Source: Nilaparvata lugens
Taxonomy: Eukaryota > Arthropoda > Insecta > Hemiptera > Delphacidae
Reading direction: 5' to 3'
NCBI RefSeq assembly: GCF_014356525.2
Contig: NC_052505.1
Location: 23,705,432-23,769,431, forward strand
Length of the DNA stretch: 64,000 nt
Position 1 is the stretch's first letter, and each line of letters begins with the position of its first letter. Shown one piece after another: positions 10,641-22,897 of the stretch. The position numbers were made by a program, and so were the translations under genes. The notes below the pieces were generated by a model. The model searched no databases and was not told the origin of the DNA. It was given only the letters and a program-made list of their open reading frames with translations.

Positions 10641-12050
10641 CGGACGACAGACACGCTAACACGATTCCGGTGTTGCCCCCGTGCCCGCATACTAGCTCAC
10701 CCTCTGCTAGCCAATTTCGGGTTCGTTTTATGGATTTTGCGACAACCTTCACCGCACCAAAGAACCCCCTCAACCCCAAACCACCTCACAACATGTTCCA
10801 TTCAATCATGTGGACCACTCTCCATCCTGTTTCGTGTTATGAACTATAAATATAAATCTACCCTACAAATATACAACTCACACTATAGATATCTGCATAC
10901 CCACCCCACCTAACCGATATTATTCAAAACTCATACTAAAGTTGCAGTTGTAACATTTATTATCACCATGATAAATTTATGTGCGCTCTGAAATTGAGAT
11001 GCACTGTATTGATATTATACATTATATGTAACCTAGACCCTGAATATGGCGATGTGGGGGCGATTATGTAGTATATTTTTCAATAAAATGAGTATAAACT
11101 GGGAGAAGCGAGTTGTGATGGAAGATTGAATTTTGCCATAAGGAGATTGAATGTGAAGGTTGTTAATATGGAACGACTTGATGTTGAAAACCAAGGTGAT
11201 AGGCTACCATCTAGCTTTTAAAAAATTTCTTGAATTGATTTTTCTTGAAGGTGTATTTCAACATGATATGTTAATATAGTGGTAATTCTCCATGGTTCAA
11301 AGGAATTCATCAACTCAAAGATGTGAAGTCAATCCTGTAAATCTTTAATGTCAGGAAGAAGTACAGTTGTAACAACCTGGAGTTGTAACAGGTGCTTACC
11401 TGTTCAGATTATTCAATAATAAAAACAAACATTCCCGAAATGTTGGTAGATTGAAGATTTTTGATATCACACGCCAATCAGCATTTCTGTGTTCTGGATA
11501 GTGATCTCAAATATTGATAGTTTAGAAATTAACTTAGATCTTCAGTGAGTGGTCATTGACGAGGTATTTATTTGTTAGAAACAGGAAATATTGACTATTC
11601 TGACGAACTCCACACCTAGTCCTATGTGATTATTTTTTCCAAGAATCGTTCACTCACTTAATGTAAAATGGAGTTCAAGTTAATGTTTGAATTGGGCGAT
11701 AAAACACAGGATGAACCAGAACAAACATCTTTCTCCTGAATTGAAATCTGTAAAGCCTTATGAATTGAGATTCAAATATGTAGGCGATGGAACTAGCGAT
11801 ATATTCCTGTGAATAAGAAGTAGACACCAAAACGCATTCTATTCTCAGATTATGCAACTCCAATAATCGATATATACAGGTTGAATTCAAATTCATATTT
11901 CAACCAAGAATTCCTTCAATCAAAGAATAATTTCTATAGAAGTGGGCAAATGGCCAAATTTTGAAAGGTTGAATTTTAATTTGTGAAAAGGGGCTGTTGA
12001 GTGTAACTTAACTTTTTGCGACTTTCATTTCCATGTGAATTTGATGAGAT
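10641..12050. other. Non-coding spacer
   Basis: A GC-richer segment at 10,645-10,800 is followed by AT-rich sequence. No coding exon, RNA gene or repeat family is recognised. Confidence 0.5.
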
Positions 12051-12063
12051 ACATCATAGAGTC

Positions 12064-12215
12064 TATTTATTTATTTAGGTACTTTCAAGAAGTTAGAACT
12101 AAGTCTTTTAAATATAATTTTGTTCTAGTATTGACATGTCACCAGTCAAATGAGTGTTACTCAAAAATTGATGTAATGTGACGATAAATAAATGAAATGA
12201 AATGAAATAAAATGA
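12064..12215 (+). repeat. Retroposon 3' end with simple tail
   Basis: TATTTATTTATTTAGGTACT, then an AT-rich body ending in GATAAATAAATGAAATGAAA. The simple-sequence tail suggests the 3' end of a LINE or SINE in + orientation. The body is unidentified. Confidence 0.4.
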
Positions 12216-12545
12216 GAAGGGGAAAACACAAAGCCATTTAAAAAGTCAAAGATTTTGAATTAATAATAAAATTTAGAAATTATTTCAACAAATTATTAAC
12301 CAAATTTTAATGAACAAGAATACACTATGTACCATGTCCACTATATGATTCCAATCAAAAAATGATTAGAAACAGTTACAAAGACCAAAAGAAAGTATAA
12401 CTATGAAACTAAACTGCAAAAAATCGAAGCTCAGAGAACAAGGCAGATTACAATAGGAAGAAGCCAACGGTGCCGCTAATAAATTCCAGGGCCACAAGTG
12501 TTATTGATGACCGACTAGTCAGAAACTGGGCTATTTTCTTTGAAA

Positions 12546-12600
12546 TGTCAGCATTTCTGACTAATAACATCAATGCCTCTCATTCAAAAAAACTCTGACA
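12546..12600. repeat. Palindromic MITE family P, decayed copy
   Basis: The core reads TGTCAGCATTTCTGACTAATAA and then AATGCCTCTCATTCA, closing with TCTGACA. It matches other copies in the window, whose consensus has arms CTGTCAGCATT / AATGCTGACAG around a middle such as AATAACACCAATGCTTCCCA. Outer arms are eroded here. Confidence 0.65.
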
Positions 12601-13324
12601 ATTTAAAAAGAATCCTACTATATATGAGGCTGTGAGCTGAAGGCGTGGCGTCCGAATAAGCTCACTCGCAGCCCGCCTCGGGTGTCTCAAATTTGGCACT
12701 CCCAGGCCCCCACTCAACTATATCTATACTTCTGTATAGACTATGTGTTTATTCCCAATGATACTATATCTGTATATATAAAGATCCACAGATATTTCAT
12801 ATGAATGGATGTATATAACATACTAGTTGTGTACATGTATAGTTGTTAAGCCCTGGCTATCAGAGCGGCGGTGAATCAAAACATAAGAAAAAATTAAGGC
12901 GCGCGCAGGAACAGAGACTTCTGTGGACTGAGATGGATTGGAGAGATTGTGATCTAATCTGAGAGACGTCTGCCCTCTGCCCACCTCCAACCAGTGAACC
13001 AGGTCAGGACATTTTTGTCTTATTATTTTGATCTGTTGTCGGATTAAGACTTTGAACTGAGAGGAGGATTTTCAGAGAAAATAGTGGGTCTTGACAGTAA
13101 ATATTTCGAATAGATTAATGACCTGAACAGTTATTGTTTCTATGCGTTTCTCCATTGCTGAAATCAACCTAATATAAAAGTATCAAAGTATATCTTGTGT
13201 TGTAAGTATACACTTGGAAGAGGTTTGGTGATGATTTCACTTGTTTCACCTGTCTCTAAATCATCCTAATTATTGGAGTATCCCGTACAAATGAATGAAC
13301 AGGTGTAATTCCTGTTATAATCAT
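12601..13324. other. Non-coding spacer
   Basis: Includes a GC-richer patch at 12,640-12,720 and a small hairpin around 12,720-12,750. No gene or known element recognised. Confidence 0.4.
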
Positions 13325-13880
13325 AAAGACAACTGTACAGTATCATAAAATGGGGTTCATTGGATAAATTTGAACAAAATCACAATGTAGGAAGATCAGA
13401 AGAGATTGGTGAAGATTCTATAACATTTTCAATAAGTTTTTAATTTCTAGTTTAAAACTGTAATCTGAGAGAAATCTTGATAATGTAGGCGAGATAAAGA
13501 AAACAATCGCCTTGATAAAGACAAACTGTACAGTATCATAAAATAGGGGTTCATTGAATAAATTTGAACAAAATCACAATGTTGGAAGAACAGAAAAGAT
13601 TGGTGAAGATTCTATAACATTTTCAATAAGTTTTTAATTTCTAGTTTAAAACTGTAATCTGAGAGAAACCTTGATAATGTAGGCGAGATAAAGAAAACAA
13701 TCGCCTTGATAAAGACAAACTGTACAGTATCATAAAATTGGGGTTCATTGAATAAATTTGAACAAAATCACAATGTTGGAAGAACAGAAAAGATTGGTGA
13801 AGATTCTACAACATTTTCAATAAGATTGAAATTTCTTGTTTGAAACTGTAATCTGAGAGAAACCTTGATAATGTAGGCGA
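13325..13880. repeat. Satellite-like tandem repeat, 193-bp unit, 2.9 copies
   Basis: The landmark ACTGTACAGTATCATAAAA recurs at 13,332, 13,525 and 13,719, a period of 193-194 bp. Units are very similar and each runs through AAAACTGTAATCTGAGAGAA to AATGTAGGCGA. The AT-rich, length-constant unit resembles a satellite monomer; only about three units are present. Confidence 0.92.
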
Positions 13881-14827
13881 CTTCAATAGTAGCCATTTAG
13901 AAATATCCGTGTTGTCAATTAATAGTGATTCTTTCATCGATCATTAGAATTCTCTTTAACTCCCTTGCGCTAGATAAAAATTGCATCCTGAAAATTTTTG
14001 AAATAAAGCATCGTGATCTGAATATGTCCCACCTTCAATATTCCAAGAGTTAAGAGTTCCAAACAGTTGAGACGATTCTAGTTTATTGGAAAAATGTTTC
14101 ATGAATTCTATTAATTCGTACCAAAGAGCATCTCAGCATTGAACACCAGAACGTTACTCTCAATTTAGAAGATTCAACCTTCAATTGAAAATCAAACAAG
14201 CTTCTCCATGCACTGAACATTATCCAAAAAAGTTCCCATGCTGAAGATGTGCGTAGGTGAAAGTAACACCTATCACTTTACACAGGTATAATCAGACAGA
14301 ACACAAACGTTTATCTGATCTGGCCTAAGGGCAAAACTATCAGTTTACCAATGCTTAGAATCGATGACGAGGGAAGCTGAGAATCCATTCAGCCTCCAAA
14401 ATCAATATACGAGTGTAGAGAAGCGATTGGATCAATTGATAAAGTTCGACCAATTCATCGCTATCAGTGATCCACTTAATCACGCAGAAACAATATAGTA
14501 ATCGCGATCAATTGAAATACAGAACGATTTCCACAAAAATTAAATGAAATGATGAAAAATAGCGCACGAATTGACCTACACCACAAGCCACAGAGTAAGC
14601 TGATTGCATGGAGAGTAACAATATTGGCCGGCTTTAATTGCACATGAATCAATGAGCTGTCAGTGCCTCAACAAACGGATGTGGCACACACTAATTGAAC
14701 AGCTTGTTTCAGATGAATCAGAAAAATGGACCAATTTTTGAACTGACACGACGGTCAAAAAATGATATATTACAAACCCGAACAAAGGTTGAATTGGTAC
14801 GGTACCAACATCGTGAGCAAATCCACA
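13881..14827. other. Non-coding spacer
   Basis: AT-rich unique-looking sequence without a supported gene or repeat. Confidence 0.4.
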
Positions 14828-14922
14828 GTACGACTCACATCTCTCTGTTATCATTCCTCATGAATAACATAAATGCTTCCCATACATCTAATGCTGACAG
14901 TTTCAACTGAAACTTATAGCAC
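14828..14922. repeat. Palindromic MITE family P copy
   Basis: Left arm CTGTTATCATTCCT, middle AATAACATAAATGCTTCCCA, right arm AATGCTGACAGTTTC. Outer arms (ACTCACA / AACTTATAG) are decayed. Confidence 0.7.
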
Positions 14923-15605
14923 ACCTGCAGAGATGGCAGAGTTGGCTGGATACTCGTCAAAATAATGAGCTAATGAAATTTGATACCCAACTAGAACAAA
15001 TGCCCGAAGGGTATATGCCTAACTTTGTGATTTATGAATTGCAGCCTATTGACTATGGTTCAACTTTGCGGTCCATGATTGTCGGCTTGCCAATTGTTTC
15101 AGTTTTGCCAATTTCAAATCTGAATAAACATAAAACGTTCCAGGACTTTTATGAAAAATTAGTTAACTGTATTGAATTTTCTCATTCATATTCTCTCATT
15201 TCCATTAATTCAAATCAGATCATTATAATATTCAATGAAAATACAATACTTGAACAATACGATATTTTGAAACGCTAGCGTACACAGCAACAGAGCAGAC
15301 ATGAAGAAAGACCGACGTCTATGTGCTTTGCAACAATCGAACACCTGTGGAGGGATTTTTCCTTCGTCTGTCTGTAAACGCCTGACTGTTACTGTGTGCG
15401 TCTGTCATGGATCCACAATTCCCTGTTATCTTATGACCACGATATGTATTTTCTGGTCAGTACGTAGTAATGTTCACATAAACCCGAGGTGTGAGTAGAC
15501 CTATAATGAGAAAGAATTCTATAAATGAGAAAGAATTCTATAAATTTGATAAATAATTGAATAACTTGAATCATACTGGACAATAAGAAATTAGCAATTT
15601 TTCTG
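14923..15605. other. Non-coding spacer
   Basis: A 101-codon frame at 14,973-15,278 (+) has no recognisable domain and unremarkable composition; I do not call it a gene. Nothing else is seen. Confidence 0.4.
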
Positions 15606-16260
15606 TCATGACGACAGCTGATAAAAGTTGAGTGAGAGAGAACTAAACCAATGACGGAATAGTAACTTCGTTGTCATGGTAACAGCCAATGTGAGTTCGG
15701 TAAGGGATAATTGAACCAAATAAAAGCAGTCCAATGAGAGAAGAGCAACTTCCCTTCATGACATCAGCCTATGAGAGATGATTGAAAGAGATTTCAACCA
15801 ATCTTGAGCCAACTAATGAGTAAGTTGCATTTCTCCATCATATCAGCAGTTAATATGAGAGATAATTAAACCAATCACGATCTCACTGAGAGGAGAAGTG
15901 TAAGTGAAGTATTCATTTATTTGAAAATTCACATATTGTGATGTATGAAGGAATAGTGATCAGAATGGAGGAACAATTTTTGTCCTGACAACAGTAAATG
16001 GGAGTATAGCGAGAGAGAACCCAAACAATCACAAGCTAAGCGTAAGCAATTGGACTGTAGAAATTTTGGTGACATGTCGACAGTCAATGAGAGTCAAGGA
16101 AGAAAGTAGGTCTATTCAACCAAATGAAGCTAACCAATGAGAGAGTAGCAGTTTTGACGCCATGACTTGACTTGATACAAGCCATTACATAGTCATTGAC
16201 TCGATACAAGTGGTTATAGTCGGTAAGACTATACTCAACCAATCAGAAGTAAACATTCTA
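15606..16260. repeat. Degenerate minisatellite rich in CCAAT boxes
   Basis: About six to seven diverged units of 70-95 bp share the pattern GTCATGACAACAGCCAATGAG, then GAGAGAGAA, then AACCAATCAC, then AATGAGAGA. CCAAT words occur near 15,648, 15,686, 15,730, 15,798, 15,872, 16,133 and 16,238, many in the extended CCAATGAG or CCAATCA context bound by NF-Y type factors. Strong divergence between units means an old array. Confidence 0.65.
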
Positions 16261-16489
16261 ATATCGGTACCTGGATGATCCATAACAAAGTGCTTTGCCA
16301 TCCCAACAAAACACTCCGTCTTTTTCTCCCTTATCAGATGGGACCAAACAGAAAATGTTGTGACAAGTCATAGCAGCAGCAAAATCCGCACACCGCAGGT
16401 GGACCTAATCTAATTACACTTCCAAAGAAATGTTCATTAGTACTGATGAGGATACACGGTAATGCGTTAGGGCTTAATACAGTCCCTTA

Positions 16490-16640
16490 TCACAGTCCCT
16501 TATTTCTCCTTCACCTCCTCATCCTCCTCCACCTACTCCTCCTCCTCTTCCTCCTCCTCCTTCTACTCGTCCTCTTCCACTTCCTCCTCCTCCTCTTACT
16601 CCTCTTTCTCTTCCACCGCATTCCTGCTCCTCCTCCTCCG
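16490..16640. repeat. Polypyrimidine tract (CTC-rich)
   Basis: The + strand consists of TCC, CTC and CTT words for about 150 bases. Strand bias is opposite to the purine tracts at 3-10 kb. Coding frames across it are Leu/Ser-rich artefacts. Confidence 0.85.
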
Positions 16641-18746
16641 CCTCATCCACATTCCCTTATTTCCCCTTACCGCACCCACAACAGGCATTAAATTGTGTGG
16701 CTTCAGCTGGGAAGACAGCTTTTTTGCCGGGAAAAACACGGCTCTAAAACATGTCCTAACAAGGTGGTTAATGAATATGAATTCGAGTAAATGAAATCGT
16801 AACCGAGATGAGTTGGCTTTCATGAATCCATTAATATTTTTTCCATTGCAATCCGCCTGAGATGGGCTAGATGTCATGAATCCATTAACTTTATAGGTTC
16901 CTGTATGATATTCCTGTTCCTGTTCTTGATCTGTATACAACGTCAATAATTGATTGAAGTTTTCTAATAATCATGGATCCAATTTATTTCAAAAAATATG
17001 TATATTCTCCAGTGATTAGTGAAATTTTGACCTAATTTGATGAGATAAATAATCTAAGAGCAGATCTGAACTATAGCGAATTAATTTTCCACTCATGGGT
17101 TCCGGTGTGAATGTTTCATCTGTTTACTGTATTATTTATCTTTAACTGTATTTCATAACAATTCAACGCTCTCCACTAATCTAAGTTTTTCACCTTTATA
17201 CTATACGTTATCATTTATTAAATTTTGAATCCTTCATTCCGCTCTCCTATATTTTTCTATTTCTACATCAATGACATTCATTCTTTGTTATAATAAAGTC
17301 ATACGATGGGGAAAAATTTTCAAGTTTTACAGAAATTAATACAATTAATTATTATGGAATATGATAGAATATCAAATCTCATTCCCATACATTTGACTCG
17401 AAATCCAATATTAACAGATATTAGAAATAATACATCCTCATATTCACCATGCATCCATCTCAATATCCCAAACAACAAATGATATCCATTAGTTCATCAT
17501 ATTTATTGGTCTTCGTCCTGTCCAATTTGTAACGCATGGCAAGAACTGAACAGTATTTGGGATGCGATATCGAGCCCATTCCATGGAACATGATCATTAT
17601 TTTCGATGCATGAAATTCTTTGTTTTGCTCCGTTGTTATTTTCAATAGCAGTTATTGGAGGGCAGACTGGATGTCACAATTTTTCTGCTATTTTGAAATA
17701 ATAATGATGCTGTGTAACGTCTGTTGGAGGTTTGAGCTTCGTGAATGCGATATTTCTCTACATGAACATTATTCCTATTCCTCTAGTGGAACCAGAGACA
17801 TATAAATTCCATTTAGTGAAAGATTTTCATTTACAGTTTTCTGGATTACTATTCAATTACGGTGATTTTTATTTGAGTATTACTGCACTATTAATTGGAA
17901 TAACCTGCTGCTCTTCTCCAACTATCAGTTATTCGAATCTACGAACAATTTATTCATAAGAATACGAATCAAATAATCATGATTGGAAGATGCCAACAGA
18001 CTCAGCCCAAAACTTTCCTTAATGATCGCTTCAAAATCAATTAGTTTAAAAATGTAATATTAGATGTGTAATAGTTATTGGGTCTGGTCACTACCTCCGT
18101 GTTCACTGAGGTAGTGGTCTGATACGTGTAACCAAAATTCTTTGAAAATCAAACTTGAAACATTTTTTTTTCTCTTCTCCAACACACCCAACCACAAAGC
18201 CCATGGTTTTTTATATTTGTAACATTTTATTGTGTTTTATTTGTTTCGTAACTCTTTGTAATTTTGTTTTGTCTTGTTTTGTGTGTTTATAAAATGAAAA
18301 GTATAAAGGACGCCTTATTGGGAAATATGATGATATTCTGCCACTGAGGATAAAAAATCGATTCAATATTATGAAAATCATTCATACCATCGGCTATAAT
18401 CATTCATTATTTTCGTTCGAGAGTAGGATTTTATTATTGTATTAAAATAATAATCATGATGAAAAGTACGCTTTCAAAATAAGTCCCGAATCGCTCCTTG
18501 TGAGTTTGCCTCCAGCAGCTTCCTGGATTACACAAAGGAAGTGACTGAACAGAATTCAAATAATGCACTTTTACAATCACGTAAGAAAAAGAGCCAATCA
18601 CGAAATTTCTCTCAATAGCACTCGTAACTCACCGAACGGACCGAGAAACAAAAGACAAGCTCGTCTCTGAGAAAGAAGATTGGAATACTAATGAAATAAT
18701 CCTCTATTGAACAAACTACTTCAGGTAAATCAATGACTGCGCTACT
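16641..18746. other. Non-coding spacer
   Basis: AT-rich sequence; no exon or element recognised. A short inverted repeat CACTACCTC/GAGGTAGTG lies at 18,089-18,116. Confidence 0.4.
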
Positions 18747-18824
18747 CTGTCAGCATTTATTGAAAGGAGAGCATCCATGTTATTTATATGAAATGCTGAC
18801 AGTTCAATTTGATTCTCACTATAG
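18747..18824. repeat. Palindromic MITE family P copy
   Basis: Arms CTGTCAGCATTTATTG and AATGCTGACAGTTCAA, with the conserved outer end GATTCTCACTATAG at the right. The middle shows GAGCATCCATGTTATTTAT, so the copy is inverted relative to those at 12.5 and 14.8 kb. Confidence 0.75.
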
Positions 18825-20005
18825 CTCGGGTTGCTTTTGAATCATTACAATATTTTGGGAGATAGAAACGAATAATGAGAGGTGATCAATTCACTCTGAA
18901 TTTCGAATTCAGTTCGATTATGGTGATACTATAGATTTATCTGGTCAAATTGCAGTGATGAAATGCAGCTTATCGAATTCCATGATAATAATAGAAAAAT
19001 AAGATGAAGATCTTCAATAATTATAAATGAATATAAACTATGAATTCAATTACTCGTTACAAATTTTCTATGCTTTTACAGTCCAGAGCCAAGCTCCCCC
19101 CGATATTTTATGTTATGTACAATTGAAATCCGTTGCTTACAGAATGTTAAGGGAAAAATATTCAAATTTGAGTTGTGTTGGTTTCATGAATTGTTGAATA
19201 ATATGACGATAGGAAGTGAGTAGAAAAATACAGAGACATTTTTTAAATATGATTTTATATATTCAGGCTTTATTTATTTAAGAAGTTGAACTCATTCAAG
19301 AAATTTGTAATGAGCAATAACGATTTTTCATTTTATTGACAATCCCTTACTTCTTTCGTTAACCGACCCCTTCACCATTCAGGAACTAGCAGCCGAATAA
19401 TACAATATCGAATGCAATAATAATTTTAATTGGATGCCTGAATCTCTCAGTTTCAGATAGCAAAGAATTTACTGCACGTTGCTAAATACTACAATGATTT
19501 CAACAATTATTGCTGATATTTGAACTTTACAATGCGGGAAACAAATATTGACATTCAAACTCCCAAAGCTCGCTGGACTGTAAATAATTGCAAGCGCAAA
19601 ATGGTCTTTGTGCGCTAGTCACTGCCCCAACTACTCATACAAAGACCGTAGCTCAACAGTTCTTTGTAATACATGAATTTTGAAAAAACAACTACTTTTT
19701 AATCTGCTCATAGTTCTGTTCTTAATAAATTCAAAACAAATTGTACGCTTTCTAGAGGTTTGAACTGCTCGTAGTGAGATGAAACCACAAAATTATCTAA
19801 ATATAACTAAACTACTTCATCATGTTTTATTATTCCATCTAGTTTTGAATGTGAATCATATTCTGTCACTCACTAATGTTTTATATAGAAGAATCAGAGT
19901 ACATTCAGATTAATCGAAAATAATTATTACTCTCCAAAAATAATTTGAATTCAAAAATTCAAAGATCATGATTGATCGAATTCGTTTCATTGATAAAGCT
20001 ATGTG
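18825..20005. other. Non-coding spacer
   Basis: AT-rich; no gene or recognised element. Confidence 0.4.
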
Positions 20006-20152
20006 CCGGTTGCACAACAGCCGGTTAAAGTATAACCGTCATTAATTCCACGAGAACCAATCCGAGAAGCAGTCTTTTCAAAAACGCCTTCTCTGATTGG
20101 TTCTCGTGAAATTAATCACGGTTGAAATTTAACCGGCTGTTTTGCAACCGGG
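20006..20152. mobile_element. Palindromic MITE with CCGGTTGCA termini
   Basis: Nearly the whole 147 bp folds on itself: CCGGTTGCACAACAGCCGGT at the left is mirrored by the complement of CCGGTTGCAAAACAGCCGGT at the right, and the arms continue through CACGAGAACCAATC to a small loop. No target duplication is obvious. A decayed relative lies at 56,264-56,414. Confidence 0.82.
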
Positions 20153-20517
20153 CCGAAGTCTCTCAACTCTTATCAAAGATAATTTTGGTGACAATACTCA
20201 TTTATGATGATCGATTATAAAAACTATGTATAACATCATGGTGTATATCGTTATAGTATATCCCTGCAATAGAAAATTGTTTGGATTCAGTACAGGAAAA
20301 ATGTTGTTTGAGCATCATCACATCTGAACTTGTGAACTTACAAACTAGTTAGCTGGAAATTTTGAATAAAGATTCTGAATTTACCGAGGATTGTTATTCT
20401 TATAAATCAACCAATTTTCATTTCAATGGGAAAAAACAATATTTTTTCTAATAAATAAATATCCAATTTGATCTCAGCATATTTAATTCGTTTGGTTTTG
20501 TAATATAAGATGAATAT

Positions 20518-22893
20518 TGTCACGTGGTACTTTAGTACCATCAAATACTTTAAAATGCACCAATGAATTTTAATAGAATTATAAAAGGGAAAGGAGGTTA
20601 GACCTGGTCAAAGGATCAACCAACTTAAATCGAATATTATTAGCGATTAGGAGTAATAGTATTATCAAAAACGATAAGAAAACATGTATAATTGTGATTC
20701 AACAACTATGAGAATCCATTAGCAGGATTAAAAAATTATAAAGCGGCTTACTTATTATTGGCGGATTATAAAAAATAAAAGTTTGCATGAACATTGAGGT
20801 TAGAATTATTTGTTTACATTTTTGAAAAGAATTAGTTGATCTTGAATAAATCGATAATTATTAGAATCAATGCTGAGCGAATCAGCTGATCACTCAATCA
20901 ACCAGTATAACAGGTTGAATTATATAAAATTTACTCACAAAGGATATATTATATTATTATACTAAGGAAGGTTAATGTGTAGAAATACGGACAACTATTA
21001 TTTCTGTATAAATATTTATTATAATCTAAAAAGCACGAAAAACCAAGAGTATGCAAAACTCATATAAAAAACTAAATGTATTATCTATTAAAATCGTATG
21101 TTACGATTTATTTATGAAATTAATTCAAGATAAACACTACAGGTATTTGTATAAAAACTTTTTATTTAATTTATTTTTCTATTATAAAGTTGAGGAAGCC
21201 CTGATTCTGAGGCGACCAATTGTATTGAGTTTATTAAATTGAAGGCCAATCAGAGAGTAGCTTACAAAATTATTCTAGGAAGAGACTAATTTTTCTGAAA
21301 ACCTCCTTCTTCTGGCTTAAGATCTTGACCTGAGAGGATGCACATGGAGTTTAGGGTTCTTTCTTCCTTTTAAAATTTTAAAAACTATCAAGCCAAACCC
21401 TTTTTAAATGTGAAATATTTGTATTAAATGTTAAATTATCTGTGAACTCAGTGTTGTTGAAGAGTTCATAATCGTAATTGTTCCCTATAAATATATCTTT
21501 AATTAGAAAAAGAAACTTATAAGAATCTGGACCAGGCGTTAGCCCAGCAGAGACGAAAGGAGCCTGCCTAATTAATTATTGGAAATAATTAATTCAATCC
21601 ACGAGACCGTCAAGAACTTCATGAATGTGAGTGATAAGTCAAACGAGCTCGTTTTAGGTTTTCTATGTATAGTGGGGAAATTAATTAAAAGCGCTATTCA
21701 AATTAACCTGAATTAAAGAAAAAGTCACAACGTGTTGAGTGATATCACATAGTTCATAAGAACATTTTATAAATTTATTTGATATATGTAGGAAGCTTAC
21801 TTCCACGCACGGCCCGTACTCATATAAATCCCTGAGATCTCATGTTTGAATAATAATTGGTTAATTATTAATTTTACTAATTGAACAAAGTATATCATAT
21901 CAAACTTAGAGACCAAACAGGTTTTTATTTGCAGAATTTTGTATTGACTGGAAGTCTAAGTATCAGTATTGAATATAATGTGTTTATGAATTTGAAACTC
22001 ACTATTGTGAATACTATCAAAACCTGTGATAATTGTTCAGATTTTAGGAAGAATTTATTTAAGAAAAATTATAGATATATCGAACATTTTATATACACTT
22101 TTTTTATGGGAATATATTTTGTGTTTTATGTCAGCATACAAACTCATAGAATTTTTTATTATATCCTAACTCATCTCGCGATATACAGTTTGAGCTGTTT
22201 TGGTACCAATAGATATTCAGCAGCACTTAAAATTATTGAATCAAGTAATATTGATCTTATTCAGAGCACTCAGTATTTATCATCCTTTGATGACAATCAT
22301 TTTAGTTTGCCAGAACAAGTATATAGAAAATTATATTAATAAGGTTCCAGTTATATCATATAAGGATCCAGAGAGCTTCAAGAACATGCGTTGTAAGTTC
22401 TAAGGAATTTTGGAAGGATAAATTGGTGAATACTTGTGTTCACGACGAGCGTTTTAAGAATCAACTAGAAATAGCTATAGTTGGTCCTTATCATTCTCTA
22501 GTGGTACATGGTTACTGTTAATCAGTCATCAAATATTCTTTTAATTTCCTCACTGGTATTCTTCAAGAACTTCATAGAAGCAGCGGTAAGAATTATTAAT
22601 CACCGGTCATTGAACCTTATGGTGATTACTTGTATTTGTAAAATTCATGTATCTACCACTGAGCTAGAGCTGAGGTCTGAACCCAGTAATTTTGCGAGCC
22701 GGACGGCCTTAATTTTTTGTGAATTTATTCGCAAAAGAGGGAATTTAGCGACTGCTCTTATAAAATAATATCAAGAGCATCGTATCATCTGTGAAGGATT
22801 GGAAATTTACCACCTTACACAATTATAGCTTCATAACGTGGGGTTCTATCATAAGAGATAACCCTCCAAGGGGCAAAGGTACACCATTTTACA
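20518..22893 (+). mobile_element. Possible diverged solo LTR (2.4 kb)
   Basis: A 2,376-bp segment begins TGT, ends ACA and is flanked by ATAT on both sides (20,514-20,517 and 22,894-22,897), a candidate 4-bp target duplication. Short landmarks match the 2.4-kb LTR at 36,741 in the same order: a GTGAGTGATAAG donor-like site (21,627), TTCATAAGAAC (about 21,750), a pyrimidine-rich TATTCTTCAAG (about 22,558), then TTTAGCGA followed by CTTATAAAA (about 22,743-22,762). Length and order agree well, overall identity is low, and AT-rich flanks make a 4-bp repeat easy to find by chance. An unrelated AT-rich region is the alternative. Confidence 0.5.
21881..22339 (+). CDS. Unassigned hydrophobic open frame inside the possible solo LTR
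   Basis: A 152-codon frame, starting at a TTG rather than ATG, is rich in Tyr, Phe and Ile and contains a hydrophobic stretch near residues 69-85 (FIYTFFMGIYFVFYVS). No family is recognised. A hydrophobic frame ending at a similar relative position occurs in the LTR at 36,741 (38,291-38,563), but I could not align the two convincingly. It may be a chance frame in AT-rich DNA. Confidence 0.15.
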   Translation: MNKVYHIKLRDQTGFYLQNFVLTGSLSISIEYNVFMNLKLTIVNTIKTCDNCSDFRKNLFKKNYRYIEHFIYTFFMGIYFVFYVSIQTHRIFYYILTHLAIYSLSCFGTNRYSAALKIIESSNIDLIQSTQYLSSFDDNHFSLPEQVYRKLY

Positions 22894-22897
22894 ATAT

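Noticed and set aside
13325..13880. Regularly spaced repeats reminiscent of a CRISPR array
   Set aside because: The whole 193-bp unit repeats; there are no short repeats with unique spacers, no cas genes, and the setting is eukaryotic.
14973..15278. 101-codon + frame
   Set aside because: No recognisable domain, no splice context and AT-driven composition; not enough to call a gene.
18089..18125. TGAGGTAGT (let-7 seed) in a small inverted repeat
   Set aside because: Only the first nine bases match let-7, the remainder differs, and the stem is about 9 bp, far short of a pre-miRNA.
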